Source: Cedecea davisae DSM 4568 | Lineage (GTDB): Bacteria > Pseudomonadota > Gammaproteobacteria > Enterobacterales > Enterobacteriaceae | NCBI RefSeq assembly: GCF_000412335.2 | Contig: NZ_KE161030.1 | Span: 2,292,787-2,356,786 of the forward strand | DNA length: 64,000 nt | Direction of reading: 5' to 3' | Part shown: positions 63,904 through 64,000 of the stretch, in pieces | How the letters are laid out: each line of letters opens with the position of its first letter | How positions within the stretch are numbered: the stretch's first letter is position 1 | Position numbers and translations under genes: made by a program | The notes under the pieces: generated by a model | Database searches by the model: none | Told to the model about the DNA's origin: nothing | Seen by the model: the letters and a program-made list of their open reading frames with translations, nothing else

Positions 63904-64000
63904 ATGCGCGGAATGCTCTCCACCCTGTTACTGGGTTTATGCTGCCTGAGCGGCGCGGCGCGTGCCGCAACGCCTGCTGAAAAGCCGGCAGATATTCGCC
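63904..64000 (+). CDS. sapA: SapA peptide-binding protein, partial
   Basis: Only the first 32 codons are in the window. A signal peptide (MRGMLSTLLLGLCCLSGAARA) is followed by ATPAEKPADIR, matching the ADIR start of the mature SapA domain. Identification also rests on position after pspF, as in E. coli. SapA is the periplasmic component of the sapABCDF transporter. Confidence 0.75.
   Translation, partial: MRGMLSTLLLGLCCLSGAARAATPAEKPADIR

Noticed and set aside
1-64000. tRNA, rRNA genes or intact insertion sequences
   Set aside because: None was seen; no cloverleaf at either accessory block edge and no transposase frame.

Overview
The window is chromosome from a member of the Enterobacteriaceae that is not E. 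coli K-12 itself. Gene content and order follow the E. coli 1.37-1.45 Mb region: sapA, pspF/pspABCD, ycjXF, tyrR, tpx, ycjG, mpaA, mppA, zntB, fnrS, ttcA, a Rac-type site, dbpA, nifJ (ydbK), ydbJ, hslJ, ldhA, ydbH-ynbE-ydbL, feaR, feaB and tynA. Core proteins are nearly the same length as their E. coli counterparts. Two blocks of accessory DNA interrupt this backbone.

Block 1 (about 2.7-26.7 kb) lies between tynA and feaB, which are neighbours in E. coli. It carries a methyltransferase, an unrecognised regulator with two helix-turn-helix-like segments, and a four-gene minus-strand locus: TolC-like outer-membrane factor, a giant 5,415-residue Bap/RTX-type adhesin, a type I ABC exporter and a HlyD-type adaptor. 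The adhesin has an N-terminal Bap-type domain and 37 Ig-like domains of about 99 residues. Thirty-one of these form a higher-order repeat of six domains (about 600 residues, 1.8 kb). Then come larger Ig-like domains, an FG-GAP (integrin-like) region, three or four RTX nonapeptides and a C-terminal type I secretion signal.

Block 2 (about 44.6-49.6 kb) is an AT-rich island beside ttcA, the attachment gene of the Rac prophage in E. coli. It holds a RelE/ParE-type toxin-antitoxin pair with a perfect 22-bp palindrome in its promoter, two phage gene fragments, and a two-gene AAA-ATPase plus TOPRIM/RloB-like operon that looks like a phage-defence module. A 5'-truncated integrase sits at the right end and a decayed piece of the same integrase at the left end.

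The rest is housekeeping or conserved: aromatic amine catabolism (tynA, feaB, feaR), an envelope lipid-transport set (ydbH, ynbE, ydbL), fermentation and pyruvate metabolism (ldhA, nifJ), murein-peptide recycling (mppA, mpaA, ycjG), tRNA thiolation (ttcA), oxidative defence (tpx), aromatic amino-acid regulation (tyrR) and the phage-shock system (psp, pspF). Legible regulation includes paired FeaR-like direct repeats with identical geometry upstream of tynA and feaB, a sigma-54 promoter with an IHF site before pspA, the FNR-controlled sRNA fnrS, and a second perfect FNR box in the gene-free stretch upstream of the adhesin locus. The window ends inside the first codons of sapA.
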